A DNA stretch of 64,000 nt from Trichosphaerium sp. ATCC 40318 (GCA_038496445.1 JALMLS010000486.1:1-64000), one strand, 5' to 3'. Positions 11,351-23,525 are shown, numbered from the stretch's first letter. Notes: generated by a model not told the origin, from the letters alone. Program-made: numbers and translations.

Positions 11351-13097
11351 ATGAGTTTGTATCTGTCCTTTTGTGGTTTTTTGGCGCTATTATTAATGTG
11401 CGGGAGCGCATTGAATCAAGATGTGCCTTCAAAACAGAGCACGATCCTCTTTATTGTTAGTCCTTTGAATACAACAAATTAAATTTGAAAACGCTAATTT
11501 AGTTTCGAAGTTCTTTTAACTAACCTGTATTTCGCCAGGTACAAGACTGCGGCAATGATACAACTCCCAGTGACAAGGCTATTTTGAAAATTATAGAGGA
11601 CGATGGATTTAATGTAGATTGTACTACGGGCGTGGATTTACGGTACTCGAGCCTCGAGCCGTTAAACGAATACGGAGCAATAGTGAGTCGCCTTTTTACC
11701 CTTTTTTCTTCCCAAGCCATAGTTTGAATGAATATTTATTGCGCTTCACGTGGTGACTGCTCATACCAAAAAGGAAAAAAGATTTTGTTTATCTATCCAC
11801 TGATTTTCATACTTTAGGTAATTTCAGAAAGTATTAGAAGTCATCACCTAAATAAATCCATTTTTCAACTTGACGTACCCATTTTGTGTTATGAAGGTGC
11901 TCTATACCATCGTATGAAACCTGATTCGTCTGGGGGAAAAGGAGGTAAGTCCTATGAGCCAGTAAAACTAGTTTCGTAACAAAAACAATAGAAATGAACA
12001 TTACAACGGACAGTATTACCATAGTCGACTCGGAAAGTATTCTTGCAGCTGGATTTCATGGGAACACTACAGTTCTTAATAAAAAATGGAATTTATACTC
12101 TATAAACGTGAATGGGAGTCTTTCACAAGGTGGTAGAGTTATTGCAAGAGCAACATTTGCTCCGTACAAACCTTCGTACTTTGTATTTGAAAAGGTACAT
12201 ATCACGTGTTTATGTTGTTCAAATAAATACAATATTTAACTTGTTTGTAGGGTGACCAAATGAAGTCAGGTCCAGCAGTTAATTGTAGAATTGGGTTCTT
12301 CATTGGCGATGACTCTGGAACGTTTTTGAATGAAAACGGAAAAAAATTGTTACTCGCTGCTGTAAGATACACTTTTAATTGTAGTAACGCTTGTATTGAC
12401 GAAAAGCCTTACGAAAACGCTGTATGTAAATGGGGGGAATGGATTGTCAACAATACTGTAATATTGGGAAACAAGTCAATTGTAATTAACACTACTTTGA
12501 CAATTATCGGAAATCTGGTTGTAGATTCAACAAGTGTCCTTACTATTGAGTCTGGGGCTACAGTTACGTCTCACAATATCCCTTGATATATTTGTATCCA
12601 TACTAACGTATATATATTTCAGCTGATAGTCACAGGATGTGTAGATTTACAAGGGACTATTGTTGTTGATGGCACATTTAACAATGGATCAAACATTACA
12701 TTGGTTTCCATTGAAAACGAACTATGTGTCAATATAGACAATGTAACAGTGATAAATAAGTCGGGTGATCAATGCGTGAACATAGCAGTGCGAAGCAAGG
12801 CGATATTATTACATTTATGTCTAGACCCAGAACAGGTAAAACAAACCAAAAAAACTTACACTGTTTTTTTTTCTCTTACTAGTTTCTTAACAGAATGGCT
12901 ACCTTGATGATTCAGGATCCAAGTATTTTATTGCTATTGTTGTAGGCGTTTGTGTATTCATTCTGTTAGTAGCGATGATTTTGATCATAACGAGTTTATT
13001 CATACCTCGTGTGAGGGAGAAGGTTTTTCCTTTCAGAGCGTACAATAAAACAAGGTCAATGGTTGATAAGAATGTAAATGTACAAACAATAACATAA
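11351..13097 (+). CDS. Secreted type I membrane protein, unit L2
   Basis: Paralogue of L1 with the same seven-exon layout: signal peptide, Cys-containing ectodomain, beta-helix-like strands, one membrane helix and a short basic tail ending NVQTIT. Distinguishing residues relative to L1 include GTFLNEN in place of GQFLNEN, SNAC in place of SSGC, and KWGEW in place of KGEEW. Its leader lacks the 645-bp block found before L1. The right-arm partner R1 (33321-35063) is nearly identical. Function unknown; type I membrane topology is clear. Confidence 0.75.
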
Positions 13098-13520
13098 TAA
13101 AACTTATAAAGAGCAGTGTTATATAGCGGAGTGAAACTATAGGTTATATTGTTTCGCATTCAACTAGCCAAAACTTCCAAGTTTCCACCTGGTTGGTGCG
13201 TGGCAAAGAAAGAAATTCGTATGAAGTTTCTGAAAAGTGATGTTCAGTAGCTCCTACATCACGGGTCTTTAACCGCCACTGATTGTAAAAGCACAATACA
13301 TAGCACTGGTTAGCGGTACGCACAAACCTCTTCGTCTCTGATTGATAATTCTCAAAGCGAATTCCTAGAAGTGTTGCTTGGCAGTTTTAATATCATTTTC
13401 AGATAATACCGACTCTTCTCTATTAAGTAACGTGCGAATAAAATAAGCCACATTTGATGAGTCATTTTTAAACTTTCAAGTACATCAAAAGCACCTCACC
13501 AAAAAAAAAACCCAACGAAA

Positions 13521-13829
13521 ATGAACGGAAGACCAAATCAAAGAGAAGAAAACTTGTTGCTTGAAAACGCAGCTTGGTTTCACCAGATGGGAACGAGTAC
13601 AGTAAAAAGAACAGAGCGAAACAAGAATGCTAGAGCTATGAGAGCTAATAGAAGGAATACACGTCAAAACAACACATACCAGCAAGAAGAAAACCAAAAT
13701 ATGATTGAAAACGATCAACCTCAAAGAAACCATGAGCAACAACAAAAAAAGGAAAAACCAGTTCTTCAGCGTTCAGATACCTTTGATGGAGTGTTTACAA
13801 CACCTCTAGTAATACTTCAAGAATTATAA
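13521..13829 (+). CDS. Small Gln/Asn-rich protein (hypothetical), left-arm copy
   Basis: Intronless 102-codon frame opening MNGRPNQREENLLLENAAWF. The middle is rich in Arg, Asn and Gln, and the end is more ordered (RSDTFDGVFTTPLVILQEL). No known domain; the composition suggests a disordered, possibly nucleic-acid-binding protein. The frame is fully preserved in the mirror copy at 32589-32897, but the overlapping antisense frame is also open, so coding status is moderate. Confidence 0.5.
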   Translation: MNGRPNQREENLLLENAAWFHQMGTSTVKRTERNKNARAMRANRRNTRQNNTYQQEENQNMIENDQPQRNHEQQQKKEKPVLQRSDTFDGVFTTPLVILQEL

Positions 13830-14350
13830 TTACAATATCATAGCCGGTAAACGGTTTTTGCTTGAAACCTTGTAAACTACTAAATAAACTCTGAAAACAA
13901 TGTACAACCGAAAGAATTTTTTTTCATAGAATAGTACACAACTGGTTAAAACCGAAAACAAAACGAGTGCATGAAACCGAAATATTTTGATTGAAAAACT
14001 ATTTTTCCTCTACTTTCTCCACTCAGTACTATCTTTCGAGAAATAATATTAAAGCCTAGAGAAAGGACTCCGGTTTTAAAAAAACCCCACACGTATGCGT
14101 TTTCTGTGTTTTACAAAGGAAGGAAGCCTCGGTTGAAAAATCAATACAGTTCAGTCAAATTCTTTTTTCCAGTACTTGCAAGTTCAGGGTAAAAACAAGT
14201 TGAAGAATTTGAAAGATTTGAACTGTAAATGCTCAAAAACCAAAAAATCTGATTGGTAAACTGTTTAATGATACACTGTACAACTTAATATAAAAGATCC
14301 TACTTCCCATCGACAAGAAGCATACAAAAAATTACTCTACATTTGTATTT
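13830..14350. other. Intergenic, left arm
   Basis: AT-rich; short A and T runs. I see no gene or RNA. It separates the small Q/N-rich ORF from the 3' end of the Nudix gene. Confidence 0.6.
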
Positions 14351-15867
14351 TTACCATCTTCCTCTGTTATCACTCCTATGACTTTTATCATTCTTCTGAT
14401 GGTTTCTATCATTTTGCTGGTTTCTATCATTATTGTTACTACTGTTTCTATTCTGTCTGTGGTGATTATCATCGTAATTCCTGTATTGTTGTCTACTTTC
14501 ATTTCTTTGTTGTCTTCTTGTATTGTTATAGTTACTGTTATTATATCCTCTTTCTCCTCGTCCTCCTCGTCCTCCTCTGTGATTATTATTATTTCTTTGT
14601 TGATTTCTATTTATTATATTGTTTAAGCTGTTAAGACTGTCTTCTAAGCAATCTCTTAACTTGTACTTATCGCCCTGTGCATAATTCAGGAGAACAGACA
14701 TTAGATTCCTTCCATTACCATTACTCAAAGCATTACGTAGATTTATATCCTAAAAAAAAGGGTCAAAAAAAAAAACCAAAACAAAGACAAAAAAAATATC
14801 CCAAAGAAGCTTCTTTATGGTTCTGTGAAAACCATAATTTCGTTGTGGACACTCAATGATGTAAAAATAAAATGGTGTAATTTGAATATCATAAATAAAA
14901 TGGTTGCGAGTGGCATAAGCGTCCACGAGAAGATAAAAAGAAGAAAAAAAACGGAAAAAAAAAGTACGTACATTTGGTAATGTGAAGGCATCATCCCTGA
15001 ATACGCTCTCATCATCCAACTGAAGTAAAGTCTGTAGCCGGTTTTTAACAGAATAAGATGACATAATAGTATGTGCAAAGTTATTAAAACTACAATCATG
15101 TGGAGATTGATATAAATGTAAAATAGGAACCCAACAAAGAGCAATAGGCGTAGACTTTGTATCATTACTGGTCTTTTGAAGCCTTACTTGTGATACATCC
15201 ATGTAAGGTACTTTACAAAAGAACAAGTAATACTTCCCAGACGATATATATATGCCATTATAAGGGAATCCTTGGCGTGTTCTCTGAAGCATAAGGCTTT
15301 TTATGTTGATAAAAACGTTTGATGTTTCCTCGTGAAATTCACGGAGAGCGGTGTTAATAGGGTCGCCACTATCCTGCTGCTCTATTTTACCACCTGGTAG
15401 GCTAAGACCATTTTTAGTGCGGTCGTATTTTCTATCTTCGCTAAAATACTGCTTAGTTATCGTCTTTTGGTGTAAATGAGCCATACAGAGGCGTTTTGGC
15501 TACTTTTTTAGTCTTAAGGTGTTATTCCGTCAAATGGACGCGAAATTAGACTATTAAGAGCTCTGTGCGCGTACCTGATGAACAGTGCCATTGATTTGTT
15601 CGTTTCTGGATGTCGTGCGTAGGCCAGTATGCCAGCGGCTTTAAACTCATGTTTATGGCGGAATGGGTGCGTATTAGCTTCTTGTACATCGTAATTGTCC
15701 CAAGTTTGTTGTTGATGTCCTGGGTTTGCGTGTCGCGTTGCAGCCCATTGCGAGTGATCAGCTCCTCGTGGTATGAACTCTTGGGATCGTGAAAGACGCT
15801 CTATAAAAAAACCAATTAACCTGACGAATCAACACTGAGCTAAACTACCATAAGGAGCGTGTGCCAT
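14351..15867 (-). CDS. Nudix hydrolase with Asn/Arg/Gly-rich C-terminal tail
   Basis: The Nudix box is visible as LPGGKIEQQ, a short spacer, then ALREFHEETS, giving the REx2EE metal-binding core; such enzymes hydrolyse nucleoside-diphosphate-linked substrates. Upstream exons read AGILAYARHPETNKSMALFI joined to SEDRKYDRTKNGLSLP. The start (complement of 15865-15867) follows a tiny first exon. An intron at 14750-14971 joins FTLPN to DINLRNALS. The tail, about 110 residues, has RGGRGGRG repeats and Asn/Arg/Gln-rich low complexity, as in RNA-binding proteins. The inverted-duplication boundary (14561) lies within this tail. FtsZ ends 193 bp upstream on the same strand. Confidence 0.8.
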
Positions 15868-16060
15868 TGCGATTTATTGTTATAATGATGTGATAAAATT
15901 GATTATTTATTTTTTGTGTAGCTTGTTAAGGCAGCCCAAAACATAATTGAACTTGGCCGCCAAACTTGTATTTACATGCTCATGGCAGGGAAAGTAAAAA
16001 AAAAACCCCCTTAAGCGGTGCATTGATAACACACGTTATTTTTTTTCTACATTGAAAGCG

Positions 16061-17948
16061 CTACATACCATCTGTTGGTGATTTTAATCCAGTAGCAATA
16101 AAACTGACACGGAGTGTCTCTCCTAGTTCGTCGTTGTATGTTATACCATTCTTGATATGTGCCTCGTCGATTGCCTTATGAAAGAGTAAGTATTATCCTT
16201 CATTGTAGACTAGAATAGCTTCATGCACGTTACAGTACGACGAGTTATAACGAAGTTGATTCATTGACTTATTAACTTTGGTTCACGTACTTGCTCTCGG
16301 AAGTATTCCATGATTTGCTCTACTTCCATAAGACCAAGTGAATCCTTGGAAGCGCTAATATTTACAAGAACGCCTATAGCTACGCGTAAGAAACACTTTT
16401 TTAAACGTCTTCTTGATACTACATACCGCTAGCGCCATCAATACCCTGTACGTTATTCAATAGTGGCGTTTCAATTGCTTGTTCAGCAGCTTCTATTGCT
16501 CTATTCTCTCCAGATGATTCGCCAATACCTTAAACAACAGTATGAGTACTACCAAGTAGACACATTCACGTACCAAGCTTAGCAGTGCCTTTCTTCTTCA
16601 TTACTGCTGCCACATCGCCAAAATCAATATTAATATGACTCACATTAAACATCAAGTCCATAACAGTTTTAACGCCTAGCAAGTAACACAATCAGCAAAA
16701 AAAGTCTTTTGTACAAAAAAAGATCCTACCCTTTAGAAGTACTTTATCGACTATGCCAAAAGCATTTGTAAGTGTTTCATCCTCTGCCAAGGGTTTCTAA
16801 GCAAATGTCAGAAATCAAAAAAAAAGTTACAAAATTACCAATTTTGCGTTTGGTATGACAACCATTGTGTCTACAGCTCCCTCAAGTTGCTTAACGCCTT
16901 CTTTCGCTTTACGCATACCTAATATATGAGTTAGATATACTGTCATTGCTTAATAGTTATCTTCAATAACGTACGAACGTTGCCTTCATGAGGGAAAGGC
17001 AGGGTAACAAAAGCAATTTTTATAATATCAAGTTCGGAAAGTGCCCTTCCAAGTACTGGTGAAGCACCAGTACCTGTTCCACCACCCATACCAGCAGCAA
17101 TGAACACCTACTATACGTTAAAAAACGATCACCACTTGGAACAGTGAAACGAAAAGGAAAAGCAGAGTTTTCTTTGATTGCTTGGGAGGTAATAATCTCA
17201 TCTGAACGGGTACAGACGCAATTGAAAAGAATAAAGGAAAATACTTGATTTTGGGGTTATTGCTCAGAAAGATAAAGAAAAAAGGAGTTGTTGTTCGTGG
17301 GGGTACCATGTGGTGATCTTTGAATTTTTTTTTTAGGTCTTCTACTGATTCACGTGCTGCTTTTTCTCCTTTCAATGGATTACCACCTGCACCGTTACCC
17401 TTTGTCAGTTGAGGGCCTAGTAGCATTGTTTCAGAGGCTCTAGATTTCCTAACAAAATATTACCAACAACGAAAGAAATGTTGGTTTTTTTCTTCAAAAG
17501 ATATGACTAAGAATCGTACGTACTCTAAGTCTTGAATGTCAGTGTTCAGAGCAATGAAATCTGCGTCAATGACACCTGATTTTATCATGTAGTTTACAGC
17601 ATTACCTTTACGTTATAAGTTGGTGGGTTTGAGACGCTTGGTTGCGTTTTTTTTTGGTTTCTTTTGGAAAGAAATGTGAAGGACTTTGTTTTTAGCCGTT
17701 GTCACTTTAATAGTGATACACTGCGTAATTCAAATGCTTTCGGGCTGTTTTTACGTACCTCCACCGCCACCGACACCAGCAATTTTTATTTTAGGTATAA
17801 AGCCCTTGGAATATGGCGTATTGTTCGCGTCGTACTCTTGTTCGTTTGCTGTATAAAAACTGAGGCTGTCGCTAAATTCTGGTCGGGAAGGAGACAAAAC
17901 GTCGCGTGCAGGACCATTTAGCCTTGTACATCTACGAACAGAGTTCAT
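16061..17948 (-). CDS. ftsZ: FtsZ, nuclear-encoded, mitochondrial-type division GTPase
   Basis: Tubulin-like GTPase forming the organelle division ring. At least eight exons join in frame: [66 protein letters not shown] (the GGGTGTG tubulin signature), [64 protein letters not shown], and an end [10 protein letters not shown]. The protein is roughly 410 residues, so it is essentially the core without a long C-terminal tail. The start gives [17 protein letters not shown], basic with no acidic residue before D16, compatible with a mitochondrial presequence. Donors are mostly GTACGT. It could be plastid-derived only if the organism is photosynthetic; nothing else here suggests that. Confidence 0.92.
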
Positions 17949-18889
17949 AGTATGGAAAACTGTTCGCTTGGGATTAATACCTTGAAGTCAGTTATAAACG
18001 CCGTTTTGCGCAACTATAGAGTACACATACGTTTATAGCGAATTTGCTTATCTGTAAATTTGCAATGTACCAGAGGCGTGTAGCACAAAGGTCGTAGGGC
18101 CAACATCGTTGTGAACTTGTTTCCTACACCTTTGCCTGCTTTGTCACAAAAAACAATTAAAAAAACCGTCTACTTTTTTGGCTGCCAGTCAACGCTTATT
18201 CTTCATCTACACATGCGCAAAACATGGATTGGATCCAAAAAATCTGAGTACAACGAATGTCATTCACTTACATCTGGAACACTAAACTCACTGTGGGAAC
18301 TGCAATCATTTATTCTTGGTTTTGCTGGTTTTCCAAGCACGTTCGTTGTGAGATACCAACGGCAACGTATAGCCGTATCTCTCGAAGGAATCTTTGTTCC
18401 AAAGACATATTTTCATCTGCACGCCAGCTGAACGTAAAGCTGTTATGCAAACACTTGATTCTAGAAAAAAATGAGATACCTCTTGCTACCCACATAGAGG
18501 TTGTAAACGCGTATCTACAACCGTCAAAACAAGTATCACGACCTACAAAGTACTTGTTGATACTGACAAGTTGTTGCCGGTTTATTGAAAGCATACAGCT
18601 CTACAAAGAAGTTACGAGACAATGACCTATGACCTTTCTTCAAATGGTTTCCTTTAATTTTTATCCACCTAGTGTTTCACATTTAAAACAGATTAGGACC
18701 AGTTATTTATTTAAAAGCATTAGTGGAACTATTGTGATCCAACAGATCTCGTTCTTGCCTAGTTAACAATGCAATGGTGAATTCATGGTCAAATTTATTT
18801 CTACACTTTTTAGGGCTGTTTGGTTTTGGATCCTTCGAAGAACAAGAACAAGAAGGTCCAGTAAGAGGTCAGTAATGGTTTTGTTTTTT
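17949..18889. other. Unresolved stretch between ftsZ and the metalloprotease gene
   Basis: Two overlapping plus-strand frames are open (18111-18431 and 18257-18625). A short coding-like end reading AERKAVMQTLDSRKK then stop lies at about 18428-18475 after a plausible acceptor. I could not join these into one convincing protein. The 3' part (18626-18889) shows nothing. A small spliced gene of unknown function is possible. Confidence 0.4.
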
Positions 18890-21800
18890 TTATGCTGCCC
18901 ATGCAGTCATGCCCTCACTATCCATTACATCCAATATTGGTCCACAAGCACGTTTAAATTTACTGTACTTTGAGGAATGCGAGAAGAGTTCTGGTTCAAC
19001 ATAATCAGATACTTTACCTTCAACGATATTCAAACTATTTCTTCCTTCTCCTTTCGCATTAGGTACTCCGTAAGTAGTTTGTCCGAGAACACCTGTTACA
19101 AGTCATAAACATAGGGGTTGTTATAGTTAAACGTACCATGAGGGTATGGACCTCCTTGTTTTGTGTACTTTGACCTCAAGTTGACGTGACAAGATGAGTG
19201 TTGACTTGAAGAAAATCTGAACTGAAATTGATAGCCATAAGCTGTTGTGAGAACAGTTTTTTTGTTTGCTAATCGGCTCCTATTTTATAGAAGAATGTTA
19301 AGTAGATGCTATATTGTAATTAATACCATACCTCTTTACCATCAACGGTTTACCAAAGTCATATTTTGAATTTTTTTCGATGTCAACAGTTGTTCCATTT
19401 TTGAACGAAACTTCAATTTTTTGCTGGTTCAAGCTTCCACGCTCACATGAGAATAAGAATTTAATTGGTCCATATAGATGGTGACAAACTACAGCGCAAT
19501 TAGCCGGTGGATAAAGTTCAGATTTGTTGTAGGGCACTGGTGGCTAGACATAATTTCGAACTGTTTTGTTCTAACGTTGAGATAAAAATGTTCTCTTTAG
19601 AAGTACCTTTAATAGCGATAGCACCCATATAAGTCTTCGTTTTTTGAACTCGTAGATCAGCATCAACAAAATGAGAATTCATATGTAATCCAGTATCTGT
19701 AACGATGCTACACATATCTCAATTAGAATTTAACCAAAAAACAAACCCCCGAAAATCTCCAGTATTTTGAGACTTCATGTGCACGTGTTACGTAATTAAA
19801 TATTACTCCAAAAATACAAAATTCATTGTAATTAGTTTGAAGCTATTATTATTAAAAGCGGAAAGAAAACGAGCTTGTAAGTAGAAATACAACTGAAAAA
19901 AAAAAAAAGAAAAAAAGTTGGAAAAAACTTACTTGTAGATATCTCCAGCAAATCCATGAAAGTCATACCGTTGGTTGCGGAAACCAACAAAATGAGGGTC
20001 ACCAGAAATTTGTGCTTGTTGAAAACTGAAGACAAGCGCTACTCTTTGAGGTGGTGCACTTCTTCCAAAATCAACATCAATCACAAGATTCACGGGACCT
20101 AACAATTGCCAATCAGACTAAGAACAAAAAAAAAAAAATCACGTGTTTTCAACAAATAGGATGAAAAACATGTGTTAGCTACGTACCGCTTACAGGAACG
20201 AAGGCATTACTTTCAAATGGTGTAAATATGGCATTGTTTGTATCGCCGTTTACATTGAATATGACGAAATCAGCTCCCAGTGAAGTAACTCTTATACGGA
20301 CAGAATTTGTTACAAGCGTTGACAAGTCAATGATATCACCATCGTTGAGCCCTGTAATAGGAGTACCCGTCAATGCATCGGTAAGCCATACTGTTACAGT
20401 AAAAAATGACTCAGTCGGTGCAAGTGTAGTTGGTGGAGGTGTTGGTGTAGCTGTCGTGGGTGTAAGTGTAGTTGGTGGAGGCGTTGGTGTAGGTGTCGTG
20501 GGTGTAAGTGTAGTTGGTGGAGGCGTGGGTGTAGGTGTCGTGGGTGTAAGTGTAGTTGGTGGAGGCGTGGGTGTAGGTGTCGTGGGTGTAAGTGTAGTTG
20601 GTGGAGGCGTGGCACTCACACATGTTTGTATGTTAGAGTTAAATATCCAGCCAAGAGCTATGGTAGTCAGTATGAAAATAAGAGATATGTAATACATTGC
20701 AGGATAGATCCCTCCACAGCCAAATATTCTCTACGTGTAGATCCTCCAGCAAGTGTAGGGTTCATAACAACACCTGCAAGACCTGTAGGGTCCAAATGTG
20801 ATAAGCTAGCTCCATCCCTTCGAAGTATTTTAGAATAAAATTTGCAAAAAAAGTTTGTTGTTGACTTACTGGAACGTGCCAGGTGTAAAAATAACTGCTG
20901 TATCAGTACACATAGCAAGTTCTGTGTTTGTAGCTACTATTTGTCCTTGTGCTCCCCTATAACAGTAGTTAAATGATCGGCGTATAATACAAAAATCTAA
21001 ACAAAGAAAATAAATTTGCGTTCAGGGAATCAAAGTTGTTTGTTTTTAGTGAGATGGAAGGTCGGAATATAAGGATTTGTGTTCATTTGTTATCAAAACG
21101 GATCCTTATTAGATTTTTTTAAGTACGTTGTAAACGATGCAGGTAAGTTCAGGCCACCGTTAGCAGCATATACATCCATCATAGGGGTTGTTGCAAAAAA
21201 CAATCTGTCAAACGTTGATCTGGCGTTCACCTGATATAAAATAAGTTTGTACATAGTCAACAAGTATTTAAGTGTTAATTAAAACGAATTCTACAACATG
21301 AAGGGAAAAAGGAAAGACAGTGTCTGTTTTGTTACTGCCTTTTTGTGAATGGAACTTTTTTTTTTCGATGTATTTGTTTTCAAGAGATTTGACACGCACC
21401 ACATTAAATTGGGATGTTCCATCCTCTCCTTAATAAGGTGTTAATAAATAAAACTTAATATACATAATTTATTAAAAAATACGTACTTGTAAGCGAGATA
21501 AATCCAAGAGAATGAGTGAATTCATGAAGCATTAAGGAACTTTATTGAAAACCAGATTAGTACAAAAGGGATAGTGAGTTTGTTTTGTTTCAAAACGTAC
21601 TAGAAATCGAATTGATTACCAGCAGGAGTACCAGTCAACGTTGGATCAAAGAAGTAGTCTAAAATACGTAAGTATTTCGGAAAAAACAAGGAAAAACTTG
21701 TTAAAAGTGGTTGTCAAGGATTACGAGTATGTATGAGATTTTTTGGCAAAAGCGAGATAAAACCAGGATAACGAAACACGTGTATCAAAATTTGCGTTTG

Positions 21801-22878
21801 ATATAAGCACATGTGGATATGGTTCGCTCCTGTACGAGTTTTTCATTGTTACAGGAAACTTCTCAGTTTTTGAGAATTTAAAAAAGGGTCACGTGCTTTG
21901 GCCAAAATTAACAGTTGCAAAGATATCGGGGTTTGTTGGTAGTGGATCTGTTCCTAGTACATAATGGCGCAAGGAGAATCTATAGGTAAATCTTAGGTAA
22001 ACAAAGATCAATGGTAGTGTGATTTCGAAAAAGCAAAAATCGATAGAGCGTACGGATCATTGAAAGAGTTTGCCAAGTTAGAGAAGAATGTACCAGCAGT
22101 CGCTAGTGTTTGACCGCCCATAATGTTTTGTGAATCTCTAAAAATCACTTCGAATTGGCGTTGCGCTAGCGAAACAAAAGGTCAGAAAAGGACAGTTCAT
22201 AAGAAAGCAAAAGAGATACAAAATTTTTTGATCGAGGAAAAAGATCTATGAGTGTGATCGCGTACTCGACCCCGAAGGGAATTCAAGGGCATTTCCAATA
22301 TAGCTAAGTACTGCTGCAACAACTGCTTGTGCCTAGAAAGAAAATAAATAAAAAAACACGAAATGTTTTTAATCGATTACTTGAGGTCCGACAACAGAGT
22401 CATCAAACCCAATAGTAGTAGCATTCAAGCAATCATAGTATATTATAGTCCACTGTATAACTGGTGTAGAAACCTAAAGATAACTCAATAAAAACTAGGC
22501 CTTTTGGAAAAAACACGTCTCCTAAATCACGTGGGTTTTTATCACGTGATTTCTAACAACAATATGACCAGAAAGCTTAATTTTTAGTAGGTCTTTTACA
22601 TAAAATACCCGTGCTTTGACGTACTACATCGATAAATCCGCCTCCTACGTTTCTGGATATATCATTTGCTTCCGCTGCGTCAAAAGAAGGGTAATTATCG
22701 CCAGCAATAGTACATCCTTCGTCGGTACATGCGTATATAGTCTCCTCAGTATCAGCCAATGCTTTGCGGTCATTAGAATAGGTACAAACACAAAATCAGT
22801 TGTAAAGGTAGTATGCTTGCCAACTTGAAAACAGAGCGCAGTAGTAAGCGCTAGTAGCAAAAAAACTCTAGAGGCCAT
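18890..22878 (-). CDS. Secreted zinc metalloprotease with Pro/Thr linker and vWD-like C-terminal region
   Basis: About 14 exons. The start (complement of 22876-22878) gives a signal peptide, MASRVFLLLALTTALCFQ. The protease part contains VMLHEFTHSLGFISL, an HExxHxxG zinc site, near 21500-21550, then ASLSHLDPTGLAGVVMNP, which would provide a distal third ligand His and a Met-turn, as in leishmanolysin-like (M8) enzymes. A (PPPTTLTPTTPTPT)n linker is followed by a beta-rich segment (FFTVTVWLTDALTGTPITGL). The C-terminal region contains ISGDPHFVGFRNQRYDFHG, the GDPHF...YDFHG pattern of vWD-like domains. It ends ...DSEGMTAWAA. Probably an extracellular degradative or cell-surface enzyme. Exon boundaries in 21600-22500 are approximate. 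Confidence 0.8.
20426..20613 (-). repeat. Coding minisatellite, 42-bp unit, about 4.5 copies
   Basis: Perfect or near-perfect 42-bp units encode the 14-residue repeat PPPTTLTPTTPTPT in the metalloprotease gene. The first unit (near 20440-20460) carries a few substitutions; the other units are almost identical, which suggests recent expansion. Being a multiple of three, copy-number change would keep the frame and only alter linker length. Thr-rich linkers like this are typically O-glycosylated. Confidence 0.9.
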
Positions 22879-23525
22879 CTCAAGAGCTTTGTTTTAAGGG
22901 AATAAAGAATATGTAAGACAAGTTTTAATTTACAACGCTAAAACAATCCTTCCAGTTGGTTTTCTTACTAAAAAAGAAGAATGAGTTTGGCTTAATTTAA
23001 GATAATTTCGAGATTGTTCTACTTTATAACAGTCATGTCACTCACTACCACTATTGTGACATAGACTCTTACACTTTTGACGCTCAACTGCAATTCTGCG
23101 ATAACTCCGAAACCTGCGAAGCACAGAGTGCCTTTTGGGTCGTTGGATCATATTGACAGCTGTATGAGAACTCGAGATAACTATCACAATGAACTTACTG
23201 CAGTTTCATTGTATCGGACGTTATGCAGTTTTGTGGAAATATATGGCGGCAATGTAGTACATTTTGTACATTTTGAGTGGTAGAAGTTGCCACTGTGCTC
23301 GAGGTGTTTCTTGTTATCTGACAAGTCATGATCATGGACAAACATCCTAGCCACTAAAACTGCAACCTCACGTACTATATGTGCAGAGAAGCGTATCCAC
23401 AACGCCTGGTGATGGGAAAGATTTGAACAAATCAGGTTGGATCTATCCTGTTGGAATACTTCAGACAATAATGATTTGGTCTTGTTCAGTCACACAACTT
23501 TCACGCCGGCAGTGTCAAATTAGTC
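22879..23525. other. Intergenic between divergent metalloprotease and PAP2 phosphatase genes
   Basis: No gene found. It lies between two divergently transcribed genes, so it should hold both promoters. Open frames here are short and on opposite strands of each other. Confidence 0.55.

Larger units (their letters stand above)
7345..13400 (+). repeat. Tandem array of membrane-protein units, left arm (2 units)
   Basis: Two direct units about 2.87-2.9 kb apart, each made of a leader segment (starting around 7345 and 10810), a seven-exon gene (8461-10191 and 11351-13097) and a shared downstream segment. The leader of the first unit holds an extra block of about 645 bp (7547-8195) absent from the second. 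The right arm has three units at 33256-41950. Confidence 0.9.
1..14561. repeat. Left arm of giant inverted duplication
   Basis: Read in reverse complement, this stretch reappears at 31858-49294. Base 1 pairs with 49294 and base 14561 with 31858. The match stops sharply inside the RGG-coding part of the Nudix gene and runs off the left window edge on the outer side. The coordinate sum of paired bases is about 49281-49295 in the outer part and about 46414-46419 in the inner part; the 2.87-kb step is one extra array unit in the right arm. Between about 2.7 and 6.1 kb every frame I compared is identical, introns included, while other parts carry SNPs and small indels. Confidence 0.95.

Noticed and set aside
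14378-14626. Very hydrophobic Ile/Val-rich plus-strand frame
   Set aside because: It is the antisense of the Asn/Arg-rich Nudix tail; such shadows arise from AAY-rich codons.
20228-20692. Gly/Val-rich plus-strand frame with repeats
   Set aside because: Antisense shadow of the Pro/Thr minisatellite in the metalloprotease gene.
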